64,000 bases of DNA from Chryseobacterium culicis (GCF_002979755.1 NZ_PCPP01000002.1:434001-498000), one strand, 5' to 3'. Numbered from the stretch's first letter, positions 42,745-51,437 are shown. Notes: generated by a model not told the origin, from the letters alone. Numbers and translations: made by a program.

Positions 42745-44766
42745 ATGAATAATAAAGGATTCAACTGGTTCTTTCCTATTGCAATCATAGCTCTTTTGCT
42801 GTTCTTTGGCTCCAATTTCCTTGGAGGCGATACTGCAAAATCTATTGATGAAGATGGTTTCTTTAGAGAAATGCAGGCGGGCAAAGTCCAGAATATAATT
42901 ATATACAAAGACATAGAGAAAGCGGATGTTTTCCTAACAAAAGAAGCAAAATCGGCAATGGTTTCCAAAGCCGGAAAAGAAAACAACCCACTTTCCGTCC
43001 TGGACATGGCTCCTAAAGCAGATTTTTCTGTGAAATATGGAGACCTTCAACTTTTCCTTCAGAAATTTGAGCAGGTCAAAGCCAGCAATCCGGTTATTAA
43101 AACAACTAAAGATTACGGTACAGGAAAAAGCGCATTAATGGATATTTTAATTCCTGCGCTGGTTTGGATTTCTATCTTAGGATTATTCTACTTCCTTCTT
43201 TTCAGAAAGATGGGTGGAGGTGGAGGTCCTGGCGGACAAATCTTCTCTATCGGAAAATCTAAAGCAAAACTTTTCGACGAAAAAGAAAGAATTCAGGTAA
43301 CATTTAAAGATGTTGCAGGATTGGAAGGTGCTAAAGAAGAAGTTCAGGAAGTAGTAGATTTCTTGAAAAACTCTGAAAAATATACAAAACTGGGAGGTAA
43401 AATTCCTAAAGGAGTTCTTTTGGTAGGCCCTCCGGGAACAGGTAAAACCTTATTGGCAAAAGCTGTTGCTGGTGAAGCTAAAGTTCCGTTCTTCTCACTT
43501 TCAGGATCTGATTTCGTTGAAATGTTTGTTGGGGTAGGAGCGTCAAGAGTAAGAGACCTTTTTGCCCAAGCTAAAGCAAAATCTCCGGCAATTATCTTCA
43601 TTGATGAGATTGATGCTATCGGACGTGCAAGAGGAAAAAATAATTTCTCAGGCGGAAACGATGAAAGAGAAAATACATTGAACCAGCTTCTTACTGAAAT
43701 GGATGGTTTCGGAACAGATGTGAATGTAATTGTAATGGCTGCAACCAACAGAGCAGATATCCTTGATAAAGCTTTGATGAGAGCAGGACGTTTTGACCGT
43801 TCTATCTATGTAGACCTTCCGGAGCTTCATGAAAGAAGACAGATCTTTGATGTTCACTTGAAAAAGATCAAACTTGATGATAATGTTGACAGAGATTTCT
43901 TAGCCAAACAAACTCCTGGTTTCAGTGGGGCAGATATTGCTAATGTTTGTAATGAAGCAGCATTAATCGCAGCAAGATATAACCATACTTCTGTTACAAA
44001 ACAGGACTTCCTGGATGCGGTAGACAGAATTATCGGTGGACTTGAGAAGAAAAATATGGCCATCAAGCCATCTGAAAAGAGAAGAGTAGCTTACCATGAA
44101 GCAGGACATGCAACTATTTCCTGGTTAGTAGAACATGCATCACCACTTTTAAAAGTAACAATTGTTCCAAGAGGACGTTCTTTAGGGGCAGCATGGTATC
44201 TTCCGGAAGAAAGACAGCTTACCACTACTGAGCAGATGCTGGACGAAATGTGTGCAACATTGGGAGGTAGAGCCGCAGAGCAGGTGATCTTCAACAATAT
44301 CTCTACAGGAGCACTTTCTGATCTTGAAACAGTAACGAAGAGAGCCCAGGCAATGGTGACAATCTATGGATTAAGTCCGAACATTGGTAATATTTCTTAC
44401 TATGACAGTTCAGGACAGTCTGAATATTCTTTCGGAAAGCCTTACTCTGAAGAGACGGCTACTAAGATTGATGCAGAGATCAAATTGATTATCGAAAATC
44501 AGTACGAAAGAGCAGTAAGAATTCTTGAAGAAAATAAAGATAAGCTGGATGCTTTAGCTAATAAACTGTTGGAAAAAGAAGTGATCTTCCGTGAAGACTT
44601 AGAAGAAATATTCGGTAAGAGAGCATGGGATCCTGAATTGACAGAGAAACCTGTTACCAATACTATTCCTGAGAAAGATCAGCCAACAGCAGTGGAAACA
44701 CCTCAGATCAAAGAAAAAGAAGAAGAAAGCGAAATTCAGGCTCCAGAAAGCCCAACACAGCTTTAA
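42745..44766 (+). CDS. ftsH: ATP-dependent zinc metalloprotease FtsH
   Basis: A 673-residue membrane-bound AAA+ protease that degrades unfolded or regulatory membrane and cytosolic proteins. Transmembrane helices near 7-24 and 132-153 bracket a periplasmic domain; then a Gly-rich linker, AAA domain with Walker A GPPGTGKT (228-235), Walker B IIFIDEIDAIG and second region of homology ATNRADILDKALMRAGRFDR. The M41 peptidase carries HEAGH (His451, Glu452, His455). The last 40 residues are a charged disordered tail. A strong terminator follows. Confidence 0.96.
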   Translation: MNNKGFNWFFPIAIIALLLFFGSNFLGGDTAKSIDEDGFFREMQAGKVQNIIIYKDIEKADVFLTKEAKSAMVSKAGKENNPLSVLDMAPKADFSVKYGDLQLFLQKFEQVKASNPVIKTTKDYGTGKSALMDILIPALVWISILGLFYFLLFRKMGGGGGPGGQIFSIGKSKAKLFDEKERIQVTFKDVAGLEGAKEEVQEVVDFLKNSEKYTKLGGKIPKGVLLVGPPGTGKTLLAKAVAGEAKVPFFSLSGSDFVEMFVGVGASRVRDLFAQAKAKSPAIIFIDEIDAIGRARGKNNFSGGNDERENTLNQLLTEMDGFGTDVNVIVMAATNRADILDKALMRAGRFDRSIYVDLPELHERRQIFDVHLKKIKLDDNVDRDFLAKQTPGFSGADIANVCNEAALIAARYNHTSVTKQDFLDAVDRIIGGLEKKNMAIKPSEKRRVAYHEAGHATISWLVEHASPLLKVTIVPRGRSLGAAWYLPEERQLTTTEQMLDEMCATLGGRAAEQVIFNNISTGALSDLETVTKRAQAMVTIYGLSPNIGNISYYDSSGQSEYSFGKPYSEETATKIDAEIKLIIENQYERAVRILEENKDKLDALANKLLEKEVIFREDLEEIFGKRAWDPELTEKPVTNTIPEKDQPTAVETPQIKEKEEESEIQAPESPTQL

Positions 44767-44790
44767 GACTCTAAAAAATAGAATTAACAA

Positions 44791-44824
44791 AAACCTGACA
44801 ACTGCAAAATTGTCAGGTTTTTTC
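44791..44824 (+). terminator. Terminator of rsfS-ftsH
   Basis: A perfect 10-bp stem (44792-44801 with 44810-44819) is followed by seven T. Confidence 0.85.
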
Positions 44825-44842
44825 ATATTTGAAGAGATATTT

Positions 44843-44875
44843 TGGACACTATTGTAATTTATTTTCTATTTTTGT
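44843..44875 (+). promoter_or_regulatory. Promoter of the LUD-cdsA-psd genes
   Basis: TTG (44843-44845), 22-nt spacer and TATTTTTG (44868-44875), which fits the -7 consensus; the TTG start codon of the first gene is 26 nt downstream. Confidence 0.5.
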
Positions 44876-44901
44876 ATAAAGTTGACTAAAAATAGATTAA
44901 G

Positions 44902-45483
44902 TTGAATTTATTCAAGAGGATTGTAAGCAAACTTACCAACCAGCCTGAAGAAGAGGACAAACAGAGCCTGGAGAAGCTTGGGGATTCGCTGAAAAATGCG
45001 GATCTTGACTATAAGTTTGCGCAATTATTTACGCATTCGGGGGGATTTTTTAATTATTGTGCAGATGAAGCGGAAGCTCTACAAACTTTAAATCAAATTA
45101 TCAAAATAGAAGGTATTAACAACCTTTTCTGTTGGGATAAAGAACTTCAGAACTTTTTGAACGTTGTGAAGTCTACTTATACTTCAGAACTGCAGTCTTC
45201 TAATGAGGCCGCATTCATTACTTGTGAGTACCTGATTGCCTATGATGGCAGAATCATGCTTTCCCATAATAATATCCTTCATTATCATTCTTCAAGGCTT
45301 CCTGACAAAATTATTATCATTGCCAATGTTTCTCAGATTGTGAACAACCTGAATGATGCAATGGGGAAAATAAAAAGAAACGGAAATATCAAGAACCTTA
45401 CTTCCATCAGCGGAAGCCAGTCAAAAATGGACAGTTCTTCCAATGCCAATACAAAACTGTTTTTATTGCTGCTTGAAGATTAA
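44902..45483 (+). CDS. LUD-domain (LutC-like) protein
   Basis: A 193-residue protein of the LUD family (lactate utilisation LutB/LutC type). Segments AAFITCEYLIAYDGRIMLSHN and LPDKIIIIANVSQIVNNLNDAM correspond to the domain's core strand and helix. The start codon is TTG at 44902: no in-frame ATG precedes the conserved N-terminus and the promoter ends 26 nt upstream. It lies before cdsA, so a lactate role is doubtful; conserved placement near ftsH/cdsA is common in Flavobacteriia. Confidence 0.8.
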   Translation: MNLFKRIVSKLTNQPEEEDKQSLEKLGDSLKNADLDYKFAQLFTHSGGFFNYCADEAEALQTLNQIIKIEGINNLFCWDKELQNFLNVVKSTYTSELQSSNEAAFITCEYLIAYDGRIMLSHNNILHYHSSRLPDKIIIIANVSQIVNNLNDAMGKIKRNGNIKNLTSISGSQSKMDSSSNANTKLFLLLLED

Positions 45484-45507
45484 GCAACCACTTCTAAATT
45501 TTAAATT

Positions 45508-46380
45508 TTGGACAAAAACCTCATTCAAAGAACCGTATCAGGGATAGTGTATGTAGCCGTCATTATTCTTTGTTCTACACCGTTGGGAGCACAGCTGCTG
45601 AACAGTATTGTACCTGGTCTCATCAAACAGCAGTATCTTTTTTATGGCTTAATGAGTCTGTTGCTGATTGTGGGAACCTGGGAATGTGTCAAAATCATGA
45701 AATTTGGAAACGGATATGAAAAATGGGTGGTATTCCCATTAGTCATGTTTATTTTCTATATTTTTTCCAAAAGATATTTTAGTCACGATTTCTTTTTTGA
45801 TTTCAGACTTAGTGAAATACTGGCACTGGCGCTTATTGGGATTGCTGTGGTTACCTTATTCAAATATCCTAACGAATTATACTTCGACAGTGGGAAACTC
45901 ATTTTTACCGTTATTTATGTAGCTCTGCCGTTCAGTTTTGCATTGGGACTTCCAAAGTTCTCCAGCTATACAGACAGTTTCTCCCTGGAGGTTCTGTTTC
46001 TGTTTATCCTGATCTGGAGTAGTGATACCTTTGCGTATCTGGTAGGGAAGTTTTTCGGTAAACATAAAATGGCTCCTAAAATTTCTCCTAAAAAAACATG
46101 GGAAGGATATGCCGGAGGTGTAGTTCTTACATTGGTTCTGTCTTATTTTATTGAACATTATCAGCCTGAGCTGAGAGGAAACTGGATGATCGTAGGATTC
46201 CTGGTTGCTGCCTTTGCTCCTTTGGGGGATTTAGTAGAAAGTCAATTGAAAAGAAATTTCGGTGTAAAAGACAGTGGAAACATCATTCCTGGCCATGGTG
46301 GAGTTTTAGACAGACTGGATAGTTTTATTATCTGCGTTCCTGTCGTATATTTGTACTTTATTTTAGAAAAATTTATTTAG
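45508..46380 (+). CDS. cdsA: Phosphatidate cytidylyltransferase
   Basis: A 290-residue integral membrane enzyme with about eight helices, making CDP-diacylglycerol from CTP and phosphatidate. The C-terminal signature includes SDTFAYLVGKFFGKHK, SPKKTWEG and KDSGNIIPGHGGVLDRLDS. The start codon is TTG at 45508; an in-frame stop two codons before it and the position of the first helix exclude other starts. It lies 24 nt after the LUD gene and 4 nt before psd, so CDP-DAG synthesis and phosphatidylserine decarboxylation are coupled. Confidence 0.94.
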   Translation: MDKNLIQRTVSGIVYVAVIILCSTPLGAQLLNSIVPGLIKQQYLFYGLMSLLLIVGTWECVKIMKFGNGYEKWVVFPLVMFIFYIFSKRYFSHDFFFDFRLSEILALALIGIAVVTLFKYPNELYFDSGKLIFTVIYVALPFSFALGLPKFSSYTDSFSLEVLFLFILIWSSDTFAYLVGKFFGKHKMAPKISPKKTWEGYAGGVVLTLVLSYFIEHYQPELRGNWMIVGFLVAAFAPLGDLVESQLKRNFGVKDSGNIIPGHGGVLDRLDSFIICVPVVYLYFILEKFI

Positions 46381-46384
46381 TCTC

Positions 46385-47041
46385 ATGAAATTACATAGAG
46401 AATCAAAAGGAACAATTACCGTTGCAACCCTGCTTTTTATTATTCTGGGTGCTTTAGCAATTTATTTCCTTGAAATATGGTCACTGGTGATCATTATGCC
46501 TTTGTTGGTTATTTACGGTTTAGTTTTCTGGTTCTTCAGAGTTCCGGATCGTAATATCCTTGATCACAAAGAAAACGTAATAGCTCCGGTAGACGGAAAA
46601 GTGGTAATGATCAAAGAAGTGGATGAAGGTGAATTTATTAAAGGAAAAGCCATCCAGGTTTCTATTTTCATGTCTCCACTGAATGTTCACATCTGTAGAT
46701 ATCCGGTTTCGGGAGAAGTGATTTATAAAAAATATCACCCGGGAAAATATCTGGTAGCATGGCATGAAAAGTCTTCTACGGAGAATGAAAGAACTACGGT
46801 AGCCGTACAAACGATGACCAATCATAAAGTAGTCTTCAGACAGATTGCCGGATATGTGGCAAGAAGAATCGTTTTCTACTGTAACGAAGGTGATAAAGCA
46901 AAAGCCGGGCATGAGTTCGGATTTATTAAATTCGGTTCCAGAATGGATGTATTCCTGCCGCTGGATACGGAGATCATCTGCAAGATTGGTGATATTACAA
47001 AAGGAGGTGAAGATATAATCGCCAAACTGAAAGAAAATTAA
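46385..47041 (+). CDS. psd: Phosphatidylserine decarboxylase
   Basis: A 218-residue proenzyme of the short PSD group that forms phosphatidylethanolamine. Two N-terminal helices (about 12-30, 33-50) anchor it. The self-cleavage site is Gly184-Ser185 in KFGSRMDVFLP, where the Ser becomes the pyruvoyl group; SPLNVHICRYPVSGEV is the other signature. It completes the pathway with cdsA, ending at a strong terminator. Confidence 0.93.
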   Translation: MKLHRESKGTITVATLLFIILGALAIYFLEIWSLVIIMPLLVIYGLVFWFFRVPDRNILDHKENVIAPVDGKVVMIKEVDEGEFIKGKAIQVSIFMSPLNVHICRYPVSGEVIYKKYHPGKYLVAWHEKSSTENERTTVAVQTMTNHKVVFRQIAGYVARRIVFYCNEGDKAKAGHEFGFIKFGSRMDVFLPLDTEIICKIGDITKGGEDIIAKLKEN

Positions 47042-47063
47042 TATTCTTATTGTAAATACATAT

Positions 47064-47093
47064 AAAAAGAGAGCCGTAACGGCTCTCTTTTTT
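47064..47093 (+). terminator. Terminator of LUD-cdsA-psd
   Basis: An 11-bp GAGAGCCGT-type stem (47067-47077 with 47079-47089) is followed by T-rich sequence. Confidence 0.85.
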
Positions 47094-47132
47094 ATTTTGA
47101 CAGTATGAAGTTCAGTAGAGTATTTGAGTTTA

Positions 47133-47196
47133 ACTACGCACGCGTAATATTGCGTACTGGGGCATTGAAACTTTCTGGTGTGGATTAATAATTTTG
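47133..47196 (+). promoter_or_regulatory. Shared motif, site A, with -7 box
   Basis: ACTAC (47133-47137), GTAAT (47144-47148) and GTACT (47154-47158) keep an 11/10-bp spacing identical to site C. TAATTTTG (47189-47196) follows after exactly 30 nt. A TTG at 47165-47167 gives a possible -33 element with a 21-nt spacer. Confidence 0.6.
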
Positions 47197-47447
47197 TATG
47201 CTCAAAAAACACAGGTCTTTAATGTTGATTTTTTATCATTGCTCATAATTTGTTTAATAATTTAATCTGAATTTTAGTAAATTGGAACTGAAAAACACGA
47301 ATCATATTCTTTTATCATTAAAAATTACAGGCGAACATTTTGTCTTGTTAGTTTTTATTTTATTGAGAAGCTATTAATATTGGGAAATTTATGCTTTCAG
47401 TAGTACGAATGCCAACTTGAGCTTGTGAAAACATAAAAAACAACAAG

Positions 47448-48440
47448 ATGATTTATAAGTTTTTCTTTAAGATGATCAATGACGAAACAGAGAAGATGGA
47501 TGACGATTTTGACAGTAATTATCTGCATCTTATCAATCGGTATCTGCTTTTACTGTTTTTCATATTTCTGTTTTATTCCATTTTTATTATCGCTTTTTTC
47601 GGAGATATGTTGATCTCAACATTTCTTACCGTAATTACCTTTTTCTGGCTGTTTCTTATGGCTATAAAAGGAAAAACCAGGCGGTTTAAAAAGGTTTTGA
47701 AAACTTCTATTATCGGTACATTTGTTTTACTGACTTTTATTGTCAACTTTTTTAATATTTATACTTACAAGAATGCAGGGGTAGAATATTTCTACTTTTG
47801 TCTTCTGTTTGCGGTTCCTTTCTTCCTGAATTACAAAAAAGATTCTTTTTCCATCTTTTTTATTACATTCATGATCAGCATCAATTTTATAGTATGTCTG
47901 TATTTTGATTTTGATTTTCTGCCAAAGAGCAGATTTATAGAAAAAGAAGATTTTAAAACAATAAAACTGTTGAATATTTTATTTTCTATTGCTTCCTTTT
48001 TGATGGATATTGTCTTTATTACCCAGAAGGATGCCCTTATCCACGGCTTAATTACGGACAGAAAAGAAAAAGACTCTACCATCAAGGATCTGGTGAAAAC
48101 AAATACAGAACTCATGAAGCACCAGATGCTTATCAATCATCTTTCAGAAGAAAATATCGAGGAAATTTTAAGCCTGGCTGAAAATAATTCGCCTATGTTT
48201 TTTGAAAAATTTCAGGTGTTTTTTCCTCATTTTATTCCTGATATTTTAAAAATAAATCCTAATCTTATCCATTCTGAACTGTATTTCTGTGCTTTGATGA
48301 AACTTGATTTTGATACCAAGAAAATAGCACAATGTACCAATAACAGTATTCGTGCGGTAGAAAGTAAAAAATACAGAATCCGGAAAAAACTGAACATCTC
48401 CTCAGAGATCAACGTTAATAGCTTTCTTATTAAAATTTAA
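47448..48440 (+). CDS. Membrane-anchored HTH (LuxR-like) regulator
   Basis: A 330-residue protein with six predicted helices (about 32-51, 54-73, 86-103, 113-127, 133-152, 173-193), a probable coiled coil (about 200-235) and a C-terminal cytoplasmic LuxR-like HTH (about 270-325; HSELYFCALMKLDFDTKKIAQCTNNSIRAVESKKYRIRKKL). This points to a transcription factor acting from the membrane, possibly sensing the envelope. No kinase or receiver domain is present. It is preceded by motif site A, as are the next genes by sites B and C. Whether it binds those sites is unknown. Confidence 0.82.
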   Translation: MIYKFFFKMINDETEKMDDDFDSNYLHLINRYLLLLFFIFLFYSIFIIAFFGDMLISTFLTVITFFWLFLMAIKGKTRRFKKVLKTSIIGTFVLLTFIVNFFNIYTYKNAGVEYFYFCLLFAVPFFLNYKKDSFSIFFITFMISINFIVCLYFDFDFLPKSRFIEKEDFKTIKLLNILFSIASFLMDIVFITQKDALIHGLITDRKEKDSTIKDLVKTNTELMKHQMLINHLSEENIEEILSLAENNSPMFFEKFQVFFPHFIPDILKINPNLIHSELYFCALMKLDFDTKKIAQCTNNSIRAVESKKYRIRKKLNISSEINVNSFLIKI

Positions 48441-48460
48441 ACAAAATTCCGATTTTTGTT

Positions 48461-48522
48461 ACTTATACGTAGTGTTGAGTAGTATTTGATGGCATTTTTT
48501 GTTTTTCTTGTCAATATTTTTA
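48461..48522 (+). promoter_or_regulatory. Shared motif, site B, with -7-like box
   Basis: Two direct GTAGT pentamers (48469-48473 and 48479-48483) in GTAGTGTTGAGTAGT, then TATTTTTA (48515-48522), a one-base variant of the -7 consensus, after 31 nt. The next start codon follows 15 nt later. Confidence 0.55.
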
Positions 48523-48537
48523 CTTAAAAATATTGTG

Positions 48538-48951
48538 ATGAATATTAAGAACATTCATATTGGGAGTCTGGTCAGATCCAAAGTAGAAGAACATCAGATT
48601 TCAATAGAAAGAATTTCCCGATTTTTAAACAGAGCGGAAGATGAAATAGAAATGATGTATCATGCAAGAAGCATGGATACCGAAGTTCTGTTGAAGTGGT
48701 GCAAGCTTTTAAAATTTGATTTCTTTAGGTTTTATACCAGCCACCTGATTTTATATGCTCCTCAGTCAAGAATTGATAATACAGCCATCCAAAAGGGAAA
48801 GGCGATGGTTTTCCGGAAAAGTATCTATACCCAGGAAGTAAAAGATTTTATACTTGAAAAAATTGATAGTAGTACAATGACGGCTAACGATGTTGTGGAA
48901 CGGTATAAGATTCCTAAAACCACCTTATATAAATGGATGAAAAAAATATAA
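48538..48951 (+). CDS. Small DNA-binding protein with C-terminal transposase-like HTH
   Basis: A 137-residue basic protein. The N-terminal part (SLVRSKVEEHQISIERISRFLNRAEDEIEMM) looks like an XRE-type helix bundle, and the C-terminus (MTANDVVERYKIPKTTLYKWMKKI) is a helix-turn-helix of the transposase-OrfA type. There is no catalytic domain, no terminal repeats and no paired transposase, so it is a stand-alone regulator. The ATG at 48538 is preferred over an upstream in-frame TTG at 48499, inside its promoter. The next gene starts 1 nt after its stop. Confidence 0.78.
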   Translation: MNIKNIHIGSLVRSKVEEHQISIERISRFLNRAEDEIEMMYHARSMDTEVLLKWCKLLKFDFFRFYTSHLILYAPQSRIDNTAIQKGKAMVFRKSIYTQEVKDFILEKIDSSTMTANDVVERYKIPKTTLYKWMKKI

Positions 48952-48952
48952 T

Positions 48953-49273
48953 ATGATGCCTGACTATAAGCAGATTTATACTGATATTCTTCAAGAAAAA
49001 TTCCCTGAAAAATTAATAGATAGCACCATCATGTTTAAGTTGGAAACTCTCCATTCTGCTATTGATATTCTGAAATTTAATCAAATCATTTTTGGTGAAC
49101 CTGAATATACGTTGGGGCGCAAAAGCCAAAGACTCCGTTCTTATGACGAAGAATCTATTTTGAAGATTCTCAGTTATCAGAAAAGAAATGAGCTTACCAA
49201 TCTTCAGCTCAGTCATCATTTTAAAATAAGCCGAAATACCATTGCCAAATGGAAAATCATTTTTAAAGTATGA
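48953..49273 (+). CDS. Second small HTH protein
   Basis: A 106-residue protein without recognised domain except a C-terminal helix-turn-helix (NELTNLQLSHHFKISRNTIAKWKIIFKV), of the same style as the preceding gene. Segment LGRKSQRLRSYDEESILKILSYQK is basic and probably contacts nucleic acid. One nt separates it from the gene before, so the two form a translational pair. Function not identified. Confidence 0.75.
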   Translation: MMPDYKQIYTDILQEKFPEKLIDSTIMFKLETLHSAIDILKFNQIIFGEPEYTLGRKSQRLRSYDEESILKILSYQKRNELTNLQLSHHFKISRNTIAKWKIIFKV

Positions 49274-49574
49274 ATAATTGTGTTTCATTTAATCTCTTGG
49301 CGTTATGATTTTAAATAAATAATCAATAATGATATTTGTGTTGTTTCTGTTTTTCTTTTTTATTTTATGTTTGAGATTTATTAAATAATTCAACTTTTTG
49401 TTAGTGCTTTTTCACGATTGTAAGTTGTTGACTTTTTGTGAGTTTTACTACGCGTGAGTAGTATTGCGTAGTGGGAATTAATTAGTAATGGTCTGTGAAT
49501 GATAATTTTGTGACGGTTAAATGACTGAGCTGCTTGGTTGAAATTTTAATCATTAAACAATTATAATTCATACA
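49274..49574 (+). promoter_or_regulatory. 301-nt region with motif site C before the secreted-protein gene
   Basis: A/T-rich, without a gene or convincing terminator. Its main content is motif site C (49447-49472) and the -7 box at 49503-49510; a leader of roughly 60 nt follows. Confidence 0.6.
49447..49510 (+). promoter_or_regulatory. Shared motif, site C, with -7 box
   Basis: ACTAC (49447-49451), GTAGT (49458-49462) and GTAGT (49468-49472), the last two as GTAGTATTGCGTAGT; ACTACGC and GCGTAGT also form an inverted repeat. TAATTTTG (49503-49510) follows after 30 nt. No -33 TTG is evident, consistent with activator-dependent transcription. Confidence 0.6.
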
Positions 49575-51386
49575 ATGATGGACACAAAATTTACAATGTT
49601 CCCAATCAAAGTCTTGCTGATAGCAATGCTCTTTGCTTTTGGAAAAATTTATTCACAGGCTAATAATGGAGCGGTAGGAATTAATACTACTGCACCCAAT
49701 TCAAACTCTGTTTTGGATGTTGTTTCAGGAAATAATAACAAAGGAGTACTTATTCCGAGGTTAACTGAAACAGAGCGAAATGCAATTGTAATTAATCAAT
49801 CCAAAGATGATGGCTTGACAATTTACAATACCACAGAAGACTGTTTTAATTACTGGAGTCTTGCTGACAATGAATGGAAAAGTGTCTGCGGACAAATGGG
49901 GAAAGCTGTTTTTACCATAGACTGCTCCTCTTCCAAAGCAATGGGAAGCTACGTGAAAGGGAAAGAACTTACCAATTCGAATTACCTGAGCATTGCTGTT
50001 AATGTTACAAAACCAGGGAATTATACCATTTCCGGAACGACAACAAATGGATATAACTTTTATGGAACCGGAGTATTCCTTAATACCGGAACTCAAACCA
50101 TACAGATTCCGGGACAGGGAGCTCCTCAGAATATTCAGACAGATAATGTAGCCCTTGAAGCCAACGGAACTGCTGTTACCTGTACTCCTGCAATTTCTAT
50201 TACGGTACTGAGTCCTTCCGGAACATATACTATGAGCTGTGGAAGTGCAACGGTAAACGGAGTCTATAAAGTAGGAACTGCTCTTACAGCTTCCAATACG
50301 ATTACTTTGCCAGTGAATGTTTCAACACTTGGAAGTTACACCATTACCACCAATACTGTTGATGGAATTTCTTTCAGTGGATCAGGAGTATTTGCTGCTA
50401 CAGGAAATCAGAATATTACACTGCAAGGGACAGGTACACCTTCCTCCACGACTGTAAAAACAATGACCATTACTTCTGACAGCCAGGGAGGAGTTTCCAC
50501 CACATGTACTGTCAATGTGATTGTGGTGGTTCCCAAGAAAAAACTTTTAACCATTGGAACAGCTCCAAATGGTTGTGGATATAATGTATCAGGAACTTCA
50601 CCATCAGGTATGGTGACTAAAGCTGCCGCTAATTTTGGAACACTGGCAAACAGTATTGTAAAATACGAAGGATGGGATCAGATCATAGATGGTACAGACA
50701 GTCCAAATGCCACACAGCTGACAACCTGGACAACGGGAGCAAATCCTGTAGATATTATTGTTATTGGATATGCATGGGGAATGAATGCTGCAGAGGCTCA
50801 GGTATTAAAAAATTATCTGGCAAAAGGAGGTGTAATCGTTGCTTATTCTGAAAGTAATAGCGGAATGCAGAACCTTTTCAGAAATGTTTTTGACGGATCT
50901 GTAAATACCGGAAGTGTAAACAGTGCGGGAGCTATCTATAAACTTCCACTTACCAATGACGAAATACTGAATGGCCCTTTTGGCGATATAAGAGGATTGC
51001 AATGGGGTGAAGATGCTTCTTCTACAACATATGCAACAGGGCTGCCTTCCAGTGAGATTACTGTATATTCAGGAGATACAAATATTTCTACAGCTTCACC
51101 CACAGGAAATGTAGGTCGTGTAACAGCATTTAAGCATAACACCCTGAACTTTATCTGGGTAGGAGATGGAGGATTTAACTCTCAGTGTGGAACTGTTACT
51201 TCTCCCAATACTTCAGATACGATATGTCCATTCTATGCAGATACGAACTATAAACCAATTCCTAAACCCAACTATGGAAATGGGGCAGCTGCCTATGAAA
51301 TGAATGTATATAACTCAATATTCTATGCAAATGCTCTTGCCTGGGCAATTAAAAAGGCAGAATTCAGTGGAATAAACACAAAATGA
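49575..51386 (+). CDS. Secreted surface protein with two Ig-like repeats
   Basis: A 603-residue exported protein. Signal peptide (about 1-27), a stalk-type N-terminus GAVGINTTAPNSNSVLDV followed by KGVLIPRLTETERNAI as in many Bacteroidota surface proteins, then two homologous beta-rich repeats (about 112-215 and 218-320, each with SN..S/TLPVNV, GSYTI and GSGVF). The C-terminal part (323-603) contains DIIVIGYAWGMNAAEAQVLKNYLAKGGVIVAYSES, suggesting a Rossmann-like glutamine-amidotransferase-type fold. No T9SS tail is clear. Site C lies upstream. Function unknown; adhesion or cell-surface binding is inference. Confidence 0.82.
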   Translation: MMDTKFTMFPIKVLLIAMLFAFGKIYSQANNGAVGINTTAPNSNSVLDVVSGNNNKGVLIPRLTETERNAIVINQSKDDGLTIYNTTEDCFNYWSLADNEWKSVCGQMGKAVFTIDCSSSKAMGSYVKGKELTNSNYLSIAVNVTKPGNYTISGTTTNGYNFYGTGVFLNTGTQTIQIPGQGAPQNIQTDNVALEANGTAVTCTPAISITVLSPSGTYTMSCGSATVNGVYKVGTALTASNTITLPVNVSTLGSYTITTNTVDGISFSGSGVFAATGNQNITLQGTGTPSSTTVKTMTITSDSQGGVSTTCTVNVIVVVPKKKLLTIGTAPNGCGYNVSGTSPSGMVTKAAANFGTLANSIVKYEGWDQIIDGTDSPNATQLTTWTTGANPVDIIVIGYAWGMNAAEAQVLKNYLAKGGVIVAYSESNSGMQNLFRNVFDGSVNTGSVNSAGAIYKLPLTNDEILNGPFGDIRGLQWGEDASSTTYATGLPSSEITVYSGDTNISTASPTGNVGRVTAFKHNTLNFIWVGDGGFNSQCGTVTSPNTSDTICPFYADTNYKPIPKPNYGNGAAAYEMNVYNSIFYANALAWAIKKAEFSGINTK

Positions 51387-51405
51387 TAAGGTTTTTTAAA
51401 GATGG

Positions 51406-51437
51406 CTCCGGCACGATTATTCGTGCCGGAGTTTTTT
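51406..51437. terminator. Terminator between the surface-protein and DUF1801 genes
   Basis: A perfect 11-bp stem CTCCGGCACGA / TCGTGCCGGAG (loop TTAT) is followed by six T. It ends the plus-strand gene and abuts the stop codon of the minus-strand DUF1801 gene. Confidence 0.85.

Larger units (their letters stand above)
47042..47447 (+). promoter_or_regulatory. 406-nt region with terminator, motif site A and -7 box
   Basis: It holds the psd terminator (47064-47093), then motif site A (47133-47158) and TAATTTTG (47189-47196), leaving an unusually long 251-nt stretch before the next ATG in which no convincing gene is seen. The 16-codon frame at 47198 starts within the promoter. Confidence 0.6.

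Noticed and set aside
46520-47212. Open frame of 230 codons antisense to psd
   Set aside because: It runs through the psd terminator and opposite a conserved enzyme; composition is that of a shadow frame.
47198-47248. 16-codon frame MLKKHRSLML... after site A
   Set aside because: Its ATG lies 2 nt after the -7 box, before the expected transcription start, and it has no other support.
48538-49273. IS element suggested by transposase-like HTH domains
   Set aside because: No catalytic DDE domain, terminal inverted repeats or target duplications are visible.
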